A DNA stretch of 64,000 nucleotides from Periweissella cryptocerci (GTDB lineage Bacteria > Bacillota > Bacilli > Lactobacillales > Lactobacillaceae): the NCBI RefSeq assembly GCF_004358325.1, contig NZ_CP037940.1:2356001-2420000 (forward strand), written 5' to 3'. The position numbers and the translations under genes were made by a program. The notes below the pieces were generated by a model, which did not search any database, was not told where the DNA came from, and worked only from the letters and a program-made list of their open reading frames with translations. Every line of letters starts with the position of its first letter. Position 1 is the stretch's first letter. Below, in pieces: positions 8,644 through 17,329 of this stretch.

Positions 8644-8672
8644 TTACACTGTAAACGCTTACATGGTATTAT
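8644..8672 (+). promoter_or_regulatory. Promoter with a perfect CcpA cre site in the spacer
   Basis: TTACAC (8644-8649), 17-bp spacer, TATTAT (8667-8672). The spacer contains TGTAAACGCTTACA (8650-8663), which fits the cre consensus TGWAANCGNTNWCA at every position. A CcpA dimer bound there should block RNA polymerase, so glucose repression is expected (inference). Confidence 0.65.
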
Positions 8673-8677
8673 ATATC

Positions 8678-9037
8678 TTGTAAGGAAGAACCATAAGAAT
8701 CCGATACCAGATAATCGTTTAGTAGTTGTGAGTGATTGTGGCCGGGTTTGCTGGAGGTTTGCTCTCGACTAATACCAGGTAGATTACCAAGTTAGCGACA
8801 ACTAATCGCAGTTAGATTAGCATGAAGCACAGGATGTTTTCGGTGCATAAAGTTATTAGCCAGGCAAAGTAGTTTCGTAAGACTTGTGGGTGTCCATGTC
8901 CCATGCTTTGATCAAGCGGAAACGCCAACAGTTTTAATGAAGTCCATTTCTCGGGTAAGTAAACGTTGAATTGGCGTGATTCTTCCGTTAAATAAAAGTA
9001 GCCCCGCTCGCGAGAGTTAGGGGCCTTTTATTTTGGA
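8678..9037 (+). ncRNA. Candidate structured noncoding RNA, cre-controlled, about 350 nt
   Basis: The region between the cre promoter and a strong terminator has no plausible ORF (only a 14-codon GTG frame with no ribosome site). It is rich in local pairings: TAGTTGT (about 8722) with ACAACTA (about 8800), CTAATC-GCAGTTA-GATTAG (8804-8821), GCAC...GTGC (8827-8846), the GNRA hairpin GCG-GAAA-CGC (about 8917-8926), and CGCCAA with TTGGCG (about 8925 and 8972). It ends in AAATAAAAGTAGCCCC ... GGGGCCTTTTATTT (8991-9037) with GCTC-GCGA-GAGT inside. I could not match tmRNA, RNase P, SRP or a known riboswitch. Confidence 0.5.
8991..9037 (+). terminator. Terminator of the candidate ncRNA
   Basis: Outer stem AAATAAAAG / CTTTTATTT, GC stem AGCCCC / GGGGCC and an inner GCGA-capped stem; T-rich on both strands. 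Confidence 0.8.
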
Positions 9038-9073
9038 AAATTGGTAAGGGTTACTAAATTGGATAGTAATGAG

Positions 9074-9111
9074 AAGGCATTGAGTTGGTAAAGCAACTTA
9101 GTGCCTTTTTT
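9074..9111 (+). terminator. Second terminator upstream of the TetR/YhgE unit
   Basis: Stem AAGGCATTGAGTTG / CAACTTAGTGCCTT (14 pairs with two G-T), 6-base loop, T tract. Confidence 0.75.
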
Positions 9112-9195
9112 ATTGCAGACTGGCATGATACGCTACACATATACCATCGATAATAGTGATAAATTAATTATCAAAATAATAATAAACAAAAATAT

Positions 9196-9273
9196 AGTTA
9201 AGCAACTTTTGTTTGTTTTCACTAAAGTTATGCAATTTTTGTTGTTTAACTCGACGAGTGGTGGTAGTATCAT
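9196..9273 (+). promoter_or_regulatory. Promoter and probable operator of the TetR/yhgE operon
   Basis: TTTAAC (9245-9250), 17-bp spacer, TATCAT (9268-9273). The half-site AGTTAAGCAAC (9196-9206) recurs as AGTTATGCAA (about 9226) and inverted as GTTGTTTAACT (9241-9251, 10 of 11 matching), which overlaps the -35 box. Autoregulation by the TetR protein is likely. Confidence 0.5.
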
Positions 9274-9302
9274 ATCATCGAGAAATATTAAGAAGGCAAG
9301 TC

Positions 9303-9995
9303 ATGGAAGTCAAAAAAGAAGATGCACGCGTACGCAAAACGAAGCAAGCTATTGTGAGTGCGTTGAATACGCTATTGGAAACAAAAAATATTACTGAAAT
9401 TTCAGTACAAGAAATTTCAAGTGTGGCTGGAATTAATAAAACAACTTTCTATAATTACTACACTGATGTGAATAAATTAGTAAAAACGATTGAAGATCAG
9501 GTTTACGCAGACATTGTGGTGTATGTTGATCAAGTTCAAGCGACTGATCCAATTGAAATTATGGCATCAATGTTTGAGTATTTTGATGAAAATGCTGATT
9601 ATGTGACGCTACTGTTTAAAAGTCAGGCGACCATTTCATCTGACAATCGGCTACAAAATTTATTTGAACAAGAATTTGAAGCTGAGTGGATGACGTTGAT
9701 GCCGGGTGTTGACAAAATGGAGGCCGAATATCAAATCTACTTTGCGATTTCAGGTTTCATTGGAATTGCTAAAAAGTGGATTCTAGCTGGACGCCCAGGA
9801 AGCGTTAAAAAGGTTACGAAATTGGCGGAAACCATCATTCTACGCGGGATGAATACGGTGACGGTAACGCCTGATAATAAAAAATTGCGAGATGCTCAGC
9901 ATAAACTGGCAAAGTTAGAGGAAGCCAAAGCAAAGCAACTAGCAGAATTTGATCGAAAAAAAGCTGAAATTATGATTGATTTGGGTACAGAATAA
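9303..9995 (+). CDS. TetR/AcrR family transcriptional regulator
   Basis: 230 residues. The N-terminal TetR helix-turn-helix is clear (TKQAIVSALNTLLETKNITEISVQEISSVAGINKTTFYNYY split over residues 10-52); the C-terminal 25 residues form a charged helix (KLEEAKAKQLAEFDRKKAEI). ATG 9303 follows AGAAGG at six bases; longer upstream frames run into the promoter. It precedes yhgE by 52 bp and the pair is a common arrangement in lactic acid bacteria, so it probably represses its own operon. Confidence 0.88.
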   Translation: MEVKKEDARVRKTKQAIVSALNTLLETKNITEISVQEISSVAGINKTTFYNYYTDVNKLVKTIEDQVYADIVVYVDQVQATDPIEIMASMFEYFDENADYVTLLFKSQATISSDNRLQNLFEQEFEAEWMTLMPGVDKMEAEYQIYFAISGFIGIAKKWILAGRPGSVKKVTKLAETIILRGMNTVTVTPDNKKLRDAQHKLAKLEEAKAKQLAEFDRKKAEIMIDLGTE

Positions 9996-10047
9996 GGGTG
10001 CAATTTTAAGGCGTTGTTGAAAAGAGATATATTAGGAGAATTTTGAA

Positions 10048-12591
10048 ATGAGTTTATTTAAAGCCGAGTGGAAAAACATTTGGAATAATAAGATGATGCG
10101 CGTGGTGCTAATTGTTATTGCCACGATTCCACTACTTTATGGGAGCCTGTTTTTAGCATCAATGTGGGATCCATACGCGAAGGTTAATCATTTACCAGTT
10201 GCGATAGTCAATCAAGATCAACCAGTTACACAAGATAGGAAAAAACTTGCGGTTGGGGATGACTTGGTTGAAAATTTGAAGAAGTCAAAAAACATGGATT
10301 TCCACTATGTTAATAAGGCCAAAGCAAACAAAGAAATCAAAAGTGGTAAGTATTATATGATTGTTACAATTCCACATGACTTTTCTAAAAATGCCACCAC
10401 GTTAGCTGATAAGCAACCTAAAAAGATGAAGTTAGATTATACAACGACATCAGGTTACAACTATATTGCTATGAAGATTAGTACAGCGGCTGTGACTGAA
10501 ATGAAGGCCAAGCTCAATAAAGAAATTATTGATTCATATAGTAAGACGATTTACGCTGCTTTGGGTAGTGCCGGCAAAGGAATGGGCAAGGCAGCTAACG
10601 GGGCTGATAAGCTGACGAGTAACCTTGGTACTGCCAAAAACGGTGCTGGGAAGTTAGTCGATGGGACTAAGAGCTTGGGCACCGGAGTGAAGAAGTACAC
10701 CAATGGGGTTCAAACGTTTGTCGCAGGTACTGACAAGTATGCCGATGGAACGAACAAGCTTGCCACTGGGGTTCAAAAATTAAATGATGGCACGCAAACT
10801 TTGAAGCAAGGGGCTAAACCACTTGCTAATGGCGTTAACAAATTAGCTACTGGATCAGATAATCTGGCTACCGGTGAAAAGCAATACGTGGCTGGAACGA
10901 ATAAACTTGCGAATGGTGTTTCAAAATTGAATGCTGGGACTCAAAAGTTGCAAAAGGGAACAGGATCACTTTCTAGTGGTGTTGCTAAATTAAGTGCAGG
11001 TTCGGCAAATCTTGCAGACGGTGTTTCACAATATGTCGCTGGTACAAATAGTATGATTAGTGGTGTTCAGAAATTGAACGATGGTGCTACTGAAGTGAAA
11101 ACAAAGACTGCGTCATTACCAACTGATGCAGCGAACTTGTCTGATGGAGCAAACCAAGTTGCTGCTGGTGTGACGCAAGTATCATCTCAAATGTCTGATG
11201 TTGCAAAGCAATTAGCCGCAATTGCGAGTTCTTCGACTGATCCAAAAACACAAGCTGCATTACAAAAAGTGTTGGCGGCAATGACTTCACCTGATAACCA
11301 ACAACAAATGTCTGCATTGGCTGCTGGTTCAACTCAAATGGTGAATGGCGCTACTGCATTAAAGGAAAATGTACCAGGTTTAACAGCAGGACTTAACAAA
11401 ATAATAGACGGTGCTACTGAAGCCAATAAGGGTAGCGATGCGCTAAAAACCAATGGTGTTGATTTAAAGCAAGGGGCTAATAATCTAGAATCCGGTGCTG
11501 CTGAATTAAACGCTAAAGTGCCAGACTTAACAAGTGGCATCAACGATTTAGCGACCGGTGCAAAACAAGCCAACGCGGGTGGACAACAACTCCAATCAAA
11601 CGGGAGTGCACTCGTGTCTGGTGCAAATCAACTTAACAACGGCTTAGGCCAACTTAAAGGGAATGTGCCAACCTTGACGGGTGGTATTAACCAACTAGCA
11701 AATGGAGCATCACAAGCCGCTAATGGGGCAACCCAATTACAAGCTAAAACTGGTGATTTAGAGAACGGTGGTCATCAATTAACAGCTAACTCAGGTACAC
11801 TTAACAATGGTGTCGGTCAATTAGGTGATGGTGTCGGTACTTTGGACAACGGGCTTGGCAAGCTTGGGGATGGTAGTGATACGTTAGCAACGGCATTACA
11901 TGATGGTGCTAACAAGATTAGCGCTAATAAGCCAAATGCAAAAACATATCTCCAATTTAGTGAACCAGTAATTACCCATCACCATGAAGATACGCCAGTA
12001 CCAAACAATGGGACTGGGATGGCACCATATATGATCTCAATCGGTTTATGGGTTGGTAGTTTGGCCTTTATGATGATGTATAGTTTGAGCACCACCGCAC
12101 TCTTACCTAAGAATGCGTGGGAATGGTTGAAGACAAAATACTCAGTCATCGGATTTGTCGGTATTTTACAAGGGCTCTTTATCTTCTTAGGCTTACAAAA
12201 GTTCCTTGGCTTACAAATTATGCACCCTGTGCAAACGATATTCCTTATCTGGGCAGCATCATTTGCGTTCATGAGTATCATCGGATTCCTGATTACCGGT
12301 CTTGGGCGAGTCGGAAATTTCTTTGCCTTACTAATGCTGATTATTCAAATAAGTTCAGCTGGTGGGACATATCCACTGCAAATTACTGGTGGGATTTTCC
12401 CTAAGATTAGTCCCTTCCTCCCAATCACACATGCGGTGTTTGGTTTACGGGAATCAATTTCGATAGGGCACCCAATTTATGGGCAAATGGCTATCTTAAT
12501 TGGTTTTGGGTTAGTATTTACTTTCTTCAATTACTTAGTACTTCACCGCAAACAACACACAGTGATGAAACTCGCAATGAAGGAAGCATAG
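10048..12591 (+). CDS. yhgE: YhgE/Pip-type membrane protein (phage-infection-protein family)
   Basis: 847 residues. One N-terminal membrane helix (about 17-40, MRVVLIVIATIPLLYGSLFLASMW), then a conserved domain beginning HLPVAIVNQDQPV, then a long extracellular region of heptad-like GxxxLxxG / LxDGxxxL repeats (about residues 170-620) that should form an elongated coiled rod, and five or six C-terminal membrane helices (from about 655). Homologues include Pip, the phage c2 receptor of Lactococcus, and ABC-2-like exporters including EsaA. AGGAG lies nine bases before ATG. It may serve as a phage receptor or export scaffold. Confidence 0.88.
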   Translation: MSLFKAEWKNIWNNKMMRVVLIVIATIPLLYGSLFLASMWDPYAKVNHLPVAIVNQDQPVTQDRKKLAVGDDLVENLKKSKNMDFHYVNKAKANKEIKSGKYYMIVTIPHDFSKNATTLADKQPKKMKLDYTTTSGYNYIAMKISTAAVTEMKAKLNKEIIDSYSKTIYAALGSAGKGMGKAANGADKLTSNLGTAKNGAGKLVDGTKSLGTGVKKYTNGVQTFVAGTDKYADGTNKLATGVQKLNDGTQTLKQGAKPLANGVNKLATGSDNLATGEKQYVAGTNKLANGVSKLNAGTQKLQKGTGSLSSGVAKLSAGSANLADGVSQYVAGTNSMISGVQKLNDGATEVKTKTASLPTDAANLSDGANQVAAGVTQVSSQMSDVAKQLAAIASSSTDPKTQAALQKVLAAMTSPDNQQQMSALAAGSTQMVNGATALKENVPGLTAGLNKIIDGATEANKGSDALKTNGVDLKQGANNLESGAAELNAKVPDLTSGINDLATGAKQANAGGQQLQSNGSALVSGANQLNNGLGQLKGNVPTLTGGINQLANGASQAANGATQLQAKTGDLENGGHQLTANSGTLNNGVGQLGDGVGTLDNGLGKLGDGSDTLATALHDGANKISANKPNAKTYLQFSEPVITHHHEDTPVPNNGTGMAPYMISIGLWVGSLAFMMMYSLSTTALLPKNAWEWLKTKYSVIGFVGILQGLFIFLGLQKFLGLQIMHPVQTIFLIWAASFAFMSIIGFLITGLGRVGNFFALLMLIIQISSAGGTYPLQITGGIFPKISPFLPITHAVFGLRESISIGHPIYGQMAILIGFGLVFTFFNYLVLHRKQHTVMKLAMKEA

Positions 12592-12602
12592 TAAAAAAAT
12601 TG

Positions 12603-12643
12603 AAAAGCTTGAACATCACAACTTGGTGTTCAAGCTTTTTTTT
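12603..12643 (+). terminator. Terminator after yhgE
   Basis: AAAGCTTGAACA / TGTTCAAGCTTT, 12 pairs, followed by a long T tract. Confidence 0.85.
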
Positions 12644-12663
12644 GCGCCAATGTAAACAAAAGG

Positions 12664-13057
12664 GGCTCTATTCCGTCTGACGTGGGATTGAATAAAATTG
12701 GCCACTGTGTGCCAGTAAATTACTTGGCGCACCACGCTGGAAGCACATTGCCAAGCCGAAGTGCGGTCTTGGCAAACTCGGATAAGCTGGGACTCTACGG
12801 GAATAAATTCCCTAGACTCCTCATCTCATCCTCAGCGGCGACATGCGTTTCACACATATCGCCCCAGTCGCGGTGTAAAGGCTGCGCCCGCCAAGCAATT
12901 TACCGGCACTTCGTTGGTTAGTAATAATTCTCAAACTAGCGAAAAATAATTGCCAACCACAGACTGCAGTAGCAAAAAAAACACTTACAAAGGAGCTTCA
13001 GTAATTGGATGATTGAAAAGTACAGAAACTACAATCCCACGATAGAAAAATATAGCC
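12664..13057 (+). mobile_element. Family A MITE-like element, medium form with hairpin module 1 (A2)
   Basis: 394 bp. Left tip GGCTCTATTCCGTCTGACGT then GGGATTG; right end CAATCCCACGATAGAAAAAT then ATAGCC. Flanks ACAAAAGG (12656-12663) and ACAAAAGC (13058-13065) are an 8-bp target duplication with one mismatch. Module 1 is closed by TGCCAGTAAATTACTTGGCG (12710-12729) pairing with CGCCAAGCAATTTACCGGCA (12889-12908) at 18 of 20 positions and contains further hairpins (for example GGGAATAAATTCCC). No credible ORF: short open frames here are by-products of the repeat. Confidence 0.88.
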
Positions 13058-13195
13058 ACAAAAGCAACGCATAGTTCACGGTCGTTAGTTAAAGCCTTAT
13101 TATTTTGCTATTTCTAGGACGCCATCACCAAAATCTTCATATTTATATGAGAAGATTATCATTATAATAATTAAAAATTAATGGGGGACTGCGTA

Positions 13196-13369
13196 ATGAG
13201 ACAACAATTATATAAACGGATTGGTCAAAAAATATTGAAGTGGATGATTTCGTTTGGGACGGCACCAGTTACCCCGAGTTTAGTCAGTTCTGAGTTAGTA
13301 CACCGCCAACAAGCTCAGCTAGCCCGGCAGAACCATGTGTATACAGTTGGCGAAATTAATGATTTGTAA
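13196..13369 (+). CDS. Small protein, unknown function
   Basis: 57 residues, MRQQLYKRIGQKILKWMISF..., basic and amphipathic at the N-terminus, no clear membrane segment. A strong GGGGGAC lies seven bases before ATG 13196. An upstream in-frame codon at 13181 overlaps that ribosome site and is less likely. Gene family not recognised; a membrane-active or regulatory micro-protein is possible. Confidence 0.45.
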   Translation: MRQQLYKRIGQKILKWMISFGTAPVTPSLVSSELVHRQQAQLARQNHVYTVGEINDL

Positions 13370-13395
13370 AAAAATCCGCGGTATCTGATATTTGG

Positions 13396-13465
13396 TGCTA
13401 TAATATTGGTGTTCCGGATAGTCTAGGCGAGTTGACTTTAATTTAAGTTAATTCGTTTTTTTCTT
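13396..13465 (+). ncRNA. Candidate small RNA, about 60 nt
   Basis: Extended -10 TGCTATAAT (13396-13404), then about 20 nt, then an 11-pair hairpin CGAGTTGACTT / AAGTTAATTCG with three G-T pairs followed by TTTTTTTC (13426-13465). No -35 box. The hairpin may simply terminate the preceding small gene. Confidence 0.3.
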
Positions 13466-13654
13466 TAAAAATATAACAAGCATCAATGGAATTGTTATGT
13501 AATGAACTTGATTGTTACACTGATAACGACGATTTTTCTTAATGAAAACCCTTACTTTAAAATGAATTCGGTTACATAAAAATTTATGATTGTGTTAGTT
13601 TGTGAAGGAAGATACAATGATAAAAAAGAAGAATGAAAGTAAGGTATTTGAAAG

Positions 13655-13858
13655 ATGTGGGAACAAGAAAGCACAGCAGCAAAGCACAAGTTAGTTGGAA
13701 TTGGATTTATGTTTTGGGCAGTTATCCTGTCAATTTTTGTCGCTGCGACAAGAACTATCTTTGATTCATCACTATTCACGGATGCTTTGGGCGTATTGTT
13801 AGTCATCGCTTTGGTTAGTGCGGTTATTTCATTTGTACGTATGAGTCGGGTTGCTTAA
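13655..13858 (+). CDS. Small two-helix membrane protein, unknown function
   Basis: 67 residues, two predicted membrane helices (about 14-34 and 41-62) joined by a short loop, charged N-terminus MWEQESTAAKHK. The ribosome site is weak (GAAAG directly before ATG, AAGG 17 bases upstream). No recognised family; isolated between repeats. Confidence 0.45.
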   Translation: MWEQESTAAKHKLVGIGFMFWAVILSIFVAATRTIFDSSLFTDALGVLLVIALVSAVISFVRMSRVA

Positions 13859-13974
13859 TTAACATAAAATTTTTTATAAGCATAAGTGCCAGCACTTAAA
13901 TTAGTTTGAGCAATTATATCGAAATACAAAAGTTTTTTTGCCAATTGGACCTAGGATCGCTTGTCTTGGTTGGA

Positions 13975-14060
13975 AAGTTTTTGTTGCACGTTAATAAGCC
14001 TGTTTCCTGCCTTACGGGGAGGGGAATAAGGTTTATTTTTTCGGATTGGATGAAGTTAAG
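13975..14060 (+). repeat. Family B hairpin repeat, degenerate copy (B3)
   Basis: ttgttgcacgttaataagcc then tgtttcctgccttacgggga; arms AATAAGCCT and AGGTTTATT pair poorly in the middle. Tail gattggatgaagttaagtcc resembles the family tail ggctggacaagttatgtcc. Confidence 0.65.
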
Positions 14061-14107
14061 TCCGACCGTCTTTAAATGTCGAGTGCAAGCATTTATAATT
14101 AATAAAA

Positions 14108-14197
14108 TGTGCTATGATATTTGGGTAGCACTAATTACTTAAAAAAAGAAAAACTGACTGATAGCCGCATACTGGCTGAAATGGTATGCGGTTTTTT
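14108..14197 (+). ncRNA. Candidate small RNA ending at the ISL3 insertion site
   Basis: Extended -10 TGCTATGAT (14110-14118), about 45 nt of A-rich leader, then a terminator hairpin GCCGCATAC / GTATGCGGT followed by TTTTTT (14164-14197). The layout resembles short antitoxin or regulatory RNAs, but no toxin peptide is seen. Low confidence. Confidence 0.3.
14164..14197 (+). terminator. Strong terminator just left of the ISL3 element
   Basis: Nine-pair stem GCCGCATAC / GTATGCGGT with an 11-base loop and six T. Confidence 0.8.
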
Positions 14198-14220
14198 GCT
14201 GTTTTAGTTTATCTTTTTAT

Positions 14221-15836
14221 GGCTCTATACTTTTTACTGTTGGTGGAGAAATCCGTCAGCAGTTTTTTATGTTCTTCGCGAGGGTGGAGCAAAGCGACAG
14301 ATGAGCCTAGAATAGATAATTATGTACAAAACAAAAAGGACATATTATGTCCATTCACCACGTTCCAACCGACAAAAATCAAAAAGTATGCGAGGTTATT
14401 TATTATGTCCCAAGACAATTGTATCTTACGTGAGTTAAATTTAAAAGATAAAAACATCCATTTTACCGACAATGAAGCAGGAGAATGGAACTATTTTGAT
14501 TATCGTGGTCGCGGAGACAAGCGACATAAATGCTTAATTTATACCGCTAATTTAACCTATTCCGTTAGCCGATGCAGTGACCTGTGGTCGTGATTGCGTC
14601 GAGCACTGGGGTGGACTTCAACCGAGATGCGACTCACTGGCACGAGCTTGTGATGTGCGCTTAGCGCTGCGTAAACAACGTTTTCACTGTAAGATTGTGG
14701 TAATACATTTACAGCAGCGTCATCCGACTTCGAAAGAACTGCCAAAATTTCCACGAAACACGAAAGTAATCGTAAAACAGAATCTAAACGAGATATGATG
14801 ACAAGAAAAACTGTAGCTAAGCACTTCATATCTCACCTTAATTCTGTACAACGAATCGAATATGACGCAAATATTACGAAGGCGGACAATACAAGTATCA
14901 ATACAATTTAAAAACAACAATTACCCGAAGCTATTTCCATGATGAGTTCCGCTCAGCCAATGATCAGTTTAGCTTTATTTGGTGTGATGCCACTTCAATC
15001 AAGCAATTTGAAGTACTGCCCAATCGACTAACCAAAACAATCAAACAATATTTTCTTGGATTTTCACTAGCTAATCGGAAGCGTGTTAAGCACGTTGTCA
15101 TGGATATGAACGCTCAATACGCCAGTTTCATTAAGTTCTTATTTCCGAACGCAGAAATCATTATCGACGGCTTCCATATCGCTCAGCGTATCGGTAACGC
15201 CTTGGATAGTGTTCGTAAGAACATTCAAAAACGCATTGATGATAAACAAAATAATCGAGCCTATAAAATCATGAAGAGTCAATGGAAAATCTTCCACATG
15301 ATGTATGAGGATCTCGAAAAAACGAAACCTTATTACATGCGTGGAATTAATGAATATCTAACACAAGAACAAGCGATTGGCATCGTCTTCGACGAATATC
15401 CTGAATTTGGTCAGGTTTGGACTGCATATCAGGAAATTATGAAAGCAATGCATAACAAAGATTTATCAGGTTTCGAAGACATCATCACTCATTACACGAT
15501 TATGGGAAACGATATGGACAGCGCAATTTCGACTTTCGCCAAGAATTATAAGGGAATTCAAAACAGCATCACCTCGAAACTATCAAATGGAACGCGTTGA
15601 AGGTATGAACCACAAATCAAACCAGCTTAAACGTAACTCGTGTGTTACAAAAATATGGCTCACTTACTCTGGCGAATCCGTCAAGATTTTTAGAATGTCC
15701 CAATCTCCATTTATTTGGCTCATATGTCACTCCGTTCCATCCTCGCAAAATAAACAAAAAAGGAACCAGAATCCATTAAGATTCTAGTTCCAAAATAGTC
15801 CTACCAACAGAATTTGACACAGAGCCCTTTTTATTA
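14221..15836 (+). mobile_element. ISL3-family insertion sequence, decayed, with intact 8-bp target duplication
   Basis: 1616 bp. The left end GGCTCTATACTTTTTACTGT plus TGGTGG and the right end (inverted: GGCTCTGTGTCAAATTCTGT plus TGGTAGG) are imperfect inverted repeats. The 8 bases before the left end (14213-14220, CTTTTTAT) are repeated exactly after the right end (15837-15844), as expected of ISL3. Upstream lies a terminator; downstream, the YdcZ-type permease starts 52 bp from the right end. The transposase gene inside is broken. Confidence 0.92.
14405..15779 (+). pseudogene. ISL3-family transposase, multiply frameshifted
   Basis: Begins MSQDNCILRELNLKDKNIHF, typical of ISL3 transposase N-termini. 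The frame then breaks near 14,565 in the zinc-binding region, again near 14,700-14,800 and around 14,900. The DDE core is readable: FSFIWCDATS, DMNAQYASFIKFLFPNAEIIIDGFHIAQ split over about 15,106-15,190, continuing to residue GNDMDSAISTFAKNY. A last frameshift near 15,590 separates the NGxxEGMNHKSNQLKR block carrying the catalytic Glu. At least four lesions, so no active enzyme is expected. Confidence 0.88.
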
Positions 15837-15887
15837 AGCAGGAGCAATCTAGGTATCCAAAATTTAGGGAAACAAGGAGAAATTATT

Positions 15888-16844
15888 TTGATTTTTATGT
15901 TAATGTTATTGGGTTTGTTAGCTGGGATTATTTTGGCCAATCAAAATCCAGTTAATGCATTTTTGCGAACGTACATTGGATCACCATCTCGAACATCGTT
16001 GATTTCATTTACGGTGGGAGTTATTTTTTTAGCAATTATTTTAGTATGTACAGGAGTACCATTACTGCCAACTGGCGCTGAAATGGCGCATACACCAGTT
16101 TGGATGTGGCTTGGTGGTGGGTTAGCCGCGATTTATTTGACGACATTTATTTTGTTGTTTCCAAAAATTGGCGCGATTCAGACAGCCATTTTACCAATAT
16201 TAGGACAAGTCCTAATGGGAACGGCGATTGATACATTTGGGTTGTTTGGTAATAAAGTTATTCAACTAACTGGGCAACGTATTTTGGGGATAATTATTTT
16301 ATTATTTGGAATCTTTATTGCCGTTGTGTGGGCTAACTACCAACGCTCAGACAAAAAACTAAGCGGCAAACAAGTAACTAAGCAAGGCGGGCTTGGTTTA
16401 AATATTTGGCGGGTATGGGCAGTTATTGCAGGGGTACTTTCAGCCATGCAACAAGCGATTAACGGTCAATTAGGTATTGCGCTTAGCAGCCCTGTAAAAG
16501 CCACTTTCGTCTCGTTCTCATTATCATGGGTAGTGTTAATTTTCATTGTTTTGGTGATGGATCACCGGATTATGCCTAAGGTAATTGAGGTGAAAAACAT
16601 GCCATGGTGGGGATGGCTTGGTGGTATCCTTGGAGCACTGTTTGTTTTGCTAACTGTGATTTTGGTACCAAAAATTGGTGCAGGGTTAACAGTGACCACG
16701 ATTTTAGTTGGTCAACTTGGTGGCTCAATCGTCGTGGCTCAATGGGGACTGTGGCACTCACCAATTGCCCCAGTTAAGCGTCTCCAAATTATTGGGATAC
16801 TGGTTATGCTAGTTGGTGTTTTAGTAATTAAAGGAATAATTTGA
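15888..16844 (+). CDS. DMT superfamily transporter, YdcZ (DUF606) type, two-repeat
   Basis: 318 residues, about ten membrane helices arranged as two homologous halves (residues 1-155 and 170-318, each with a WxWxGGxLxxxxL motif: VWMWLGGGLAAIYL and PWWGWLGGILGALF). DUF606 proteins are inner-membrane transporters of unknown substrate. TTG 15888 is the likely start, since AAGGAG ends eight bases upstream; ATG 15897 would be too far. The gene lies close to the ISL3 right end, whose insertion may have replaced its original upstream region. Confidence 0.8.
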   Translation: MIFMLMLLGLLAGIILANQNPVNAFLRTYIGSPSRTSLISFTVGVIFLAIILVCTGVPLLPTGAEMAHTPVWMWLGGGLAAIYLTTFILLFPKIGAIQTAILPILGQVLMGTAIDTFGLFGNKVIQLTGQRILGIIILLFGIFIAVVWANYQRSDKKLSGKQVTKQGGLGLNIWRVWAVIAGVLSAMQQAINGQLGIALSSPVKATFVSFSLSWVVLIFIVLVMDHRIMPKVIEVKNMPWWGWLGGILGALFVLLTVILVPKIGAGLTVTTILVGQLGGSIVVAQWGLWHSPIAPVKRLQIIGILVMLVGVLVIKGII

Positions 16845-17329
16845 CCGACTCATTTTATCACATGTTAATAAGCTGGATTTCTACCTTACACGATAAGGAG
16901 AAATCCGGCTTATTTTGCTGGGTGGACAAATTTTGTCCACCTTTTTGTTTGTGCAGACAAATTTGGACATTTACATAAAATGCCAATCTAATGACATTGA
17001 TTAACACTATCTTATTGAATGACGTTTTACTAAAATGCACAAATTCACAAAAAAGTCACACGTTTGAAGTTTTTGCGTTGACGACGCTTTCACAGAACAT
17101 CGGGACTGCATTTTTGGGGACAAGCGAGTACATTGTAGTTATCGAAATATTTATCAGTTGATTTTAAGGCGAATAATTATGGATGGATTTTCAATTAAAA
17201 TACGTATCTATCGAAAAATATGATAAAGACTCCATTGTATTTAGGAAGACTGCTATTTTTGTACAATAAATCCCGAACAACGTGCGTTAAATTGTTGAAG
17301 CCGTAGCAGATATGGAGGCGGGCTAGTAG
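16845..17329 (+). repeat. Intergenic region with family B repeat (B4)
   Basis: The family B core is at 16,867-16,915 (AATAAGCTGGATTTCT ... AGAAATCCGGCTTATTTT) with tail gggtggacaaattttgtcc. The remaining 380 bp is AT-rich; I see no ORF with a ribosome site and no clear promoter, although the 17330 gene needs one here. Confidence 0.75.

Noticed and set aside
8678-9037. Assignment of the candidate RNA as tmRNA, RNase P RNA or 6S RNA
   Set aside because: No tmRNA tag or T-arm, no GAGGAAAGTCC/ACAGAA core of RNase P, and no single long hairpin with a central bubble as in 6S RNA.
9101-9397. 98-codon frame overlapping the TetR start
   Set aside because: Begins inside a terminator and overlaps the TetR gene in another frame.
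12682-12949. Overlapping open frames of 62-79 codons
   Set aside because: They lie wholly in family A element A2; matching frames occur in A6 with different reading and no ribosome site, so they are by-products of the repeat.
13906-14142. 78-codon open frame
   Set aside because: Starts at a non-ATG codon without a ribosome site and covers the degenerate family B copy B3.
14186-14404. Apparent N-terminal hydrophobic extension of the ISL3 transposase
   Set aside because: It begins inside a terminator and crosses the IS left end; the true transposase start is at 14,405.
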